Positions 62,400-64,000 of a stretch of 64,000 bases of DNA are shown here, one piece after another. Source of the DNA: [Mycobacterium] manitobense. GTDB taxonomy: Bacteria; Actinomycetota; Actinomycetes; Mycobacteriales; Mycobacteriaceae. The stretch covers positions 31,778 to 95,777 of the forward strand of contig NZ_JACKSJ010000047.1 in the NCBI RefSeq assembly GCF_025821665.1. The letters are read 5' to 3'. The translations under genes were made by a program, and so were the position numbers. The notes below the pieces were generated by a model. It saw only the letters and a list, made by a program, of their open reading frames with translations, was not told where the DNA came from and did no database searches. Position 1 is the stretch's first letter; the number at the start of each line of letters is the position of its first letter.

Positions 62400-64000
62400 T
62401 CAGACGGCCCACGAGACCGTGCGCAGCTGCCGGCGCGAGGTGACGCCGAGCTTGACGAACACCTTGCGCAGGTGCCACTCGACGGTGTGGGTGCTGAGGA
62501 ACAGCTGCGCGCCGATCTCCTGGTTGGTCAGGCCCTCACCGGCCAGCTTGGCGATCTGCGCCTCCTGCGCGGTCAGCCGGTCGCCGGAGGCCATCGGCTG
62601 TTTGCGCACCTTCTCACCGGTGGCCAGGAGTTCGCGGCGCGACCGCTCGGCGAACGCCTGGGCGCCCATCCGGCTGAACAGGTCGTGCGCGGCGTTGAGC
62701 TGCCTGCGCGCGTCGATGCGACGGTTGATGCGGCGCAACCATTCCCCGTACCGCAGCTGGGCCCGCGCCACGTGCACGACGACCTTCGTGCGTGTGAGCC
62801 GTTCGACGGCTTCGGTGTGCAGGGCGTCGACGGTGTGCTCGTCCGCGGAATCGGTCAGCAGGGCCCGCGTGCTGGCCAGCACCCCGAGTCCCCAGTCGGT
62901 CCCCGCGGCAAGGGTGCGCTCCTCCAGTGCGGCCAGCGCCCTGACCGCGGCCGCCCGCTCACCGGTGTGCACGGCCGCCTCGACCAGTTCGAACAGCGCC
63001 CAGCCGTGGATTCCGAGGTCCTCGTGCGCGGCGGCGTCGCTGACCGCGGCGTACGCCTCCTCGTAGCGGCCCAGCCCGTTGTAGAGCACGGCGGCGGCGT
63101 GGCCGACGACGCCGAGCAGCCGGCCTTCGCCGCGGGCACCGGCTTCGGCGGCGGTGGTCTGGAACATGTCGACGGCATCGGCCGCCACTCCCCGCGACGC
63201 GGCGAGCAGCATGGACTGATGGGTGATCGGCGAGTAGTAGCCGGTCGACCCGATGATCGACTGCGCCTCTTCGATGAGGGTTGCGGCCGTGTTGAATTCG
63301 CCGGTCAGCAGGTGGAAGCCGGCCCGGTATCCGAGTGTCTGCGGCAGCCCGGCCAGCGCACCGGCCTCGCGCGCGCGGCGCACCGCGGCGGCGGACAGTT
63401 CGTCGAGCAGCGCCTCGTCCCACAGTTCGAGTGCCGCGGACTCCTGCAGCACCGGAAACGCGGGCACCAGCCAGCGCAGCACGTGCACGTCATTGGACCG
63501 GGCCTGGACGCGCATGTGGTCCAGCCCCGCCCGCAGCGCCGGGCTGCCCGCCCGCACGCCGTCGGTGATGCGGACCGCCCACCCCCGCAGGAGGTAGTCG
63601 ACTGCCCGCGCGAAGTCCTCGGCGTCACCGATCGCGATGCGGGCGGCCGCGGCCGCATCGGTGAGCGCACCGGGATCACCGAGCCGCCCGGCGAAGATGA
63701 TCGCGGCGATGGCCTCGAGATAGCTTTCGCGCGAGGAGAAGTCGTCGACACCCGTCAGCTGCTTCGCGGCGTCGAGCAGCGCGGGTGCGGTGTCGGCGAG
63801 CCGCTTGGCGCGGGTGTCGCCGCCGCGGGAGCGGACGAACTCCATCTGCGCCCGCAGCCGGGCGACCTGGGCCTGCTGCAGATCGGTCAGGGGTCCGACT
63901 TCGGCGATGGACAGCAGTTCGTGTGCGGCGGCGGGCGCCGCGGCGTCGCGTTTGGCGCGGGCGGCGGCCAGCGCTCTGGCGCTGCGGTGCGCGGGGTCGG
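62400..64000 (-). CDS. LuxR-family regulator (LAL/MalT type), N terminus beyond the window
   Basis: The C-terminal part of a large LuxR-type regulator. The first in-window Met is at 63845, but the same frame is open to the window end (LTDLQQAQVARLRAQ and further), so the gene continues past 64000; an N-terminal ATPase domain is expected there. What is seen is a helical, TPR-like sensor region and a C-terminal LuxR HTH: LTAQEAQIAKLAGEGLTNQEIGAQLFLSTHTVEWHLRKVFVKLGV. It would bind DNA in response to an ATP-dependent signal. It is upstream of, and on the same strand as, the ECF sigma-cupin pair. Confidence 0.85.
   Translation of the reverse strand, partial: DPAHRSARALAAARAKRDAAAPAAAHELLSIAEVGPLTDLQQAQVARLRAQMEFVRSRGGDTRAKRLADTAPALLDAAKQLTGVDDFSSRESYLEAIAAIIFAGRLGDPGALTDAAAAARIAIGDAEDFARAVDYLLRGWAVRITDGVRAGSPALRAGLDHMRVQARSNDVHVLRWLVPAFPVLQESAALELWDEALLDELSAAAVRRAREAGALAGLPQTLGYRAGFHLLTGEFNTAATLIEEAQSIIGSTGYYSPITHQSMLLAASRGVAADAVDMFQTTAAEAGARGEGRLLGVVGHAAAVLYNGLGRYEEAYAAVSDAAAHEDLGIHGWALFELVEAAVHTGERAAAVRALAALEERTLAAGTDWGLGVLASTRALLTDSADEHTVDALHTEAVERLTRTKVVVHVARAQLRYGEWLRRINRRIDARRQLNAAHDLFSRMGAQAFAERSRRELLATGEKVRKQPMASGDRLTAQEAQIAKLAGEGLTNQEIGAQLFLSTHTVEWHLRKVFVKLGVTSRRQLRTVSWAV

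Overview
The window looks like a chromosomal segment of a mycobacterium, most likely a fast-growing Mycolicibacterium-type species. It is GC-rich and uses many GTG starts and 1-4 base start/stop overlaps. It carries mycobacterial marker genes: the mycolic-acid dehydratases hadABC, mycolic-acid methyltransferases (CmaA1/MmaA4 type), UsfY and three GAF-ANTAR regulators. Gene order follows, in reversed orientation, the M. tuberculosis stretch from Rv0629c (recD) to Rv0650 (ROK kinase), as I remember it: ROK - Rv0649-like - alpha-mannosidase | ABC1 - lipG - methyltransferases | rplA-rplK-nusG-secE-trpT-hadCBA-rpmG-metT-thrT | Rv0634c-like - echA3 | recC-recB-recD. Blocks of accessory genes interrupt this backbone.

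Layout. 0-6.5 kb: minus-strand operon of an EEP-fold phosphatase/nuclease, a GH38 alpha-mannosidase, a SurA-N-like protein and a ROK kinase; a GGGTAC palindrome sits just upstream of the first gene. 6.5-11 kb: nucleotidyltransferase, WYL regulator with two DinB-fold proteins, and a TetR regulator divergent from an MpaB/DUF2236 oxygenase behind two tandem operators. 11-15.5 kb: ABC1 kinase, lipG and two mycolate methyltransferases, closed by a strong terminator. 15.6-18.5 kb: ECF42-type sigma factor with a double DGPF protein, then galU. 18.5-24.2 kb: ribosomal/secretion/transcription genes, three tRNAs, hadABC, rpmG and an Rv0634c-like hydrolase. 24.2-33.3 kb: accessory genes (DUF2235 pseudoenzyme, membrane protein, echA3, TetR, PPOX, usfY, CorA, FAD reductase, MarR-MFS).

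33.3-44.1 kb is the most unusual block. It holds a membrane metallophosphoesterase, a small membrane protein, a cyclase-like/AAA/helical-repeat signalling protein, a GMC oxidoreductase and a GMC-alpha/beta-hydrolase fusion. Copies of the same 16-bp palindrome (GGGTA-N6-TACTC) lie in its two candidate control regions, which suggests a co-regulated lipid/sterol-oxidation and signalling locus.

44.3-54.2 kb: recC-recB, then an STAS protein and an NYN/OST-HTH protein inserted before recD. The recC promoter carries an inverted repeat and a partial match to the DNA-damage (PafBC, RecA-NDp) promoter. 54.7-64 kb: an acyl-AMP/CoA ligase, three GAF-ANTAR proteins, an LPG-synthase-like membrane protein with a built-in pseudokinase, an ECF sigma factor with a cupin, and a LuxR-type regulator cut by the window end. 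I saw no insertion sequence, prophage, CRISPR array or rRNA. All functions are inferred from motifs and remembered family features; no search was run.
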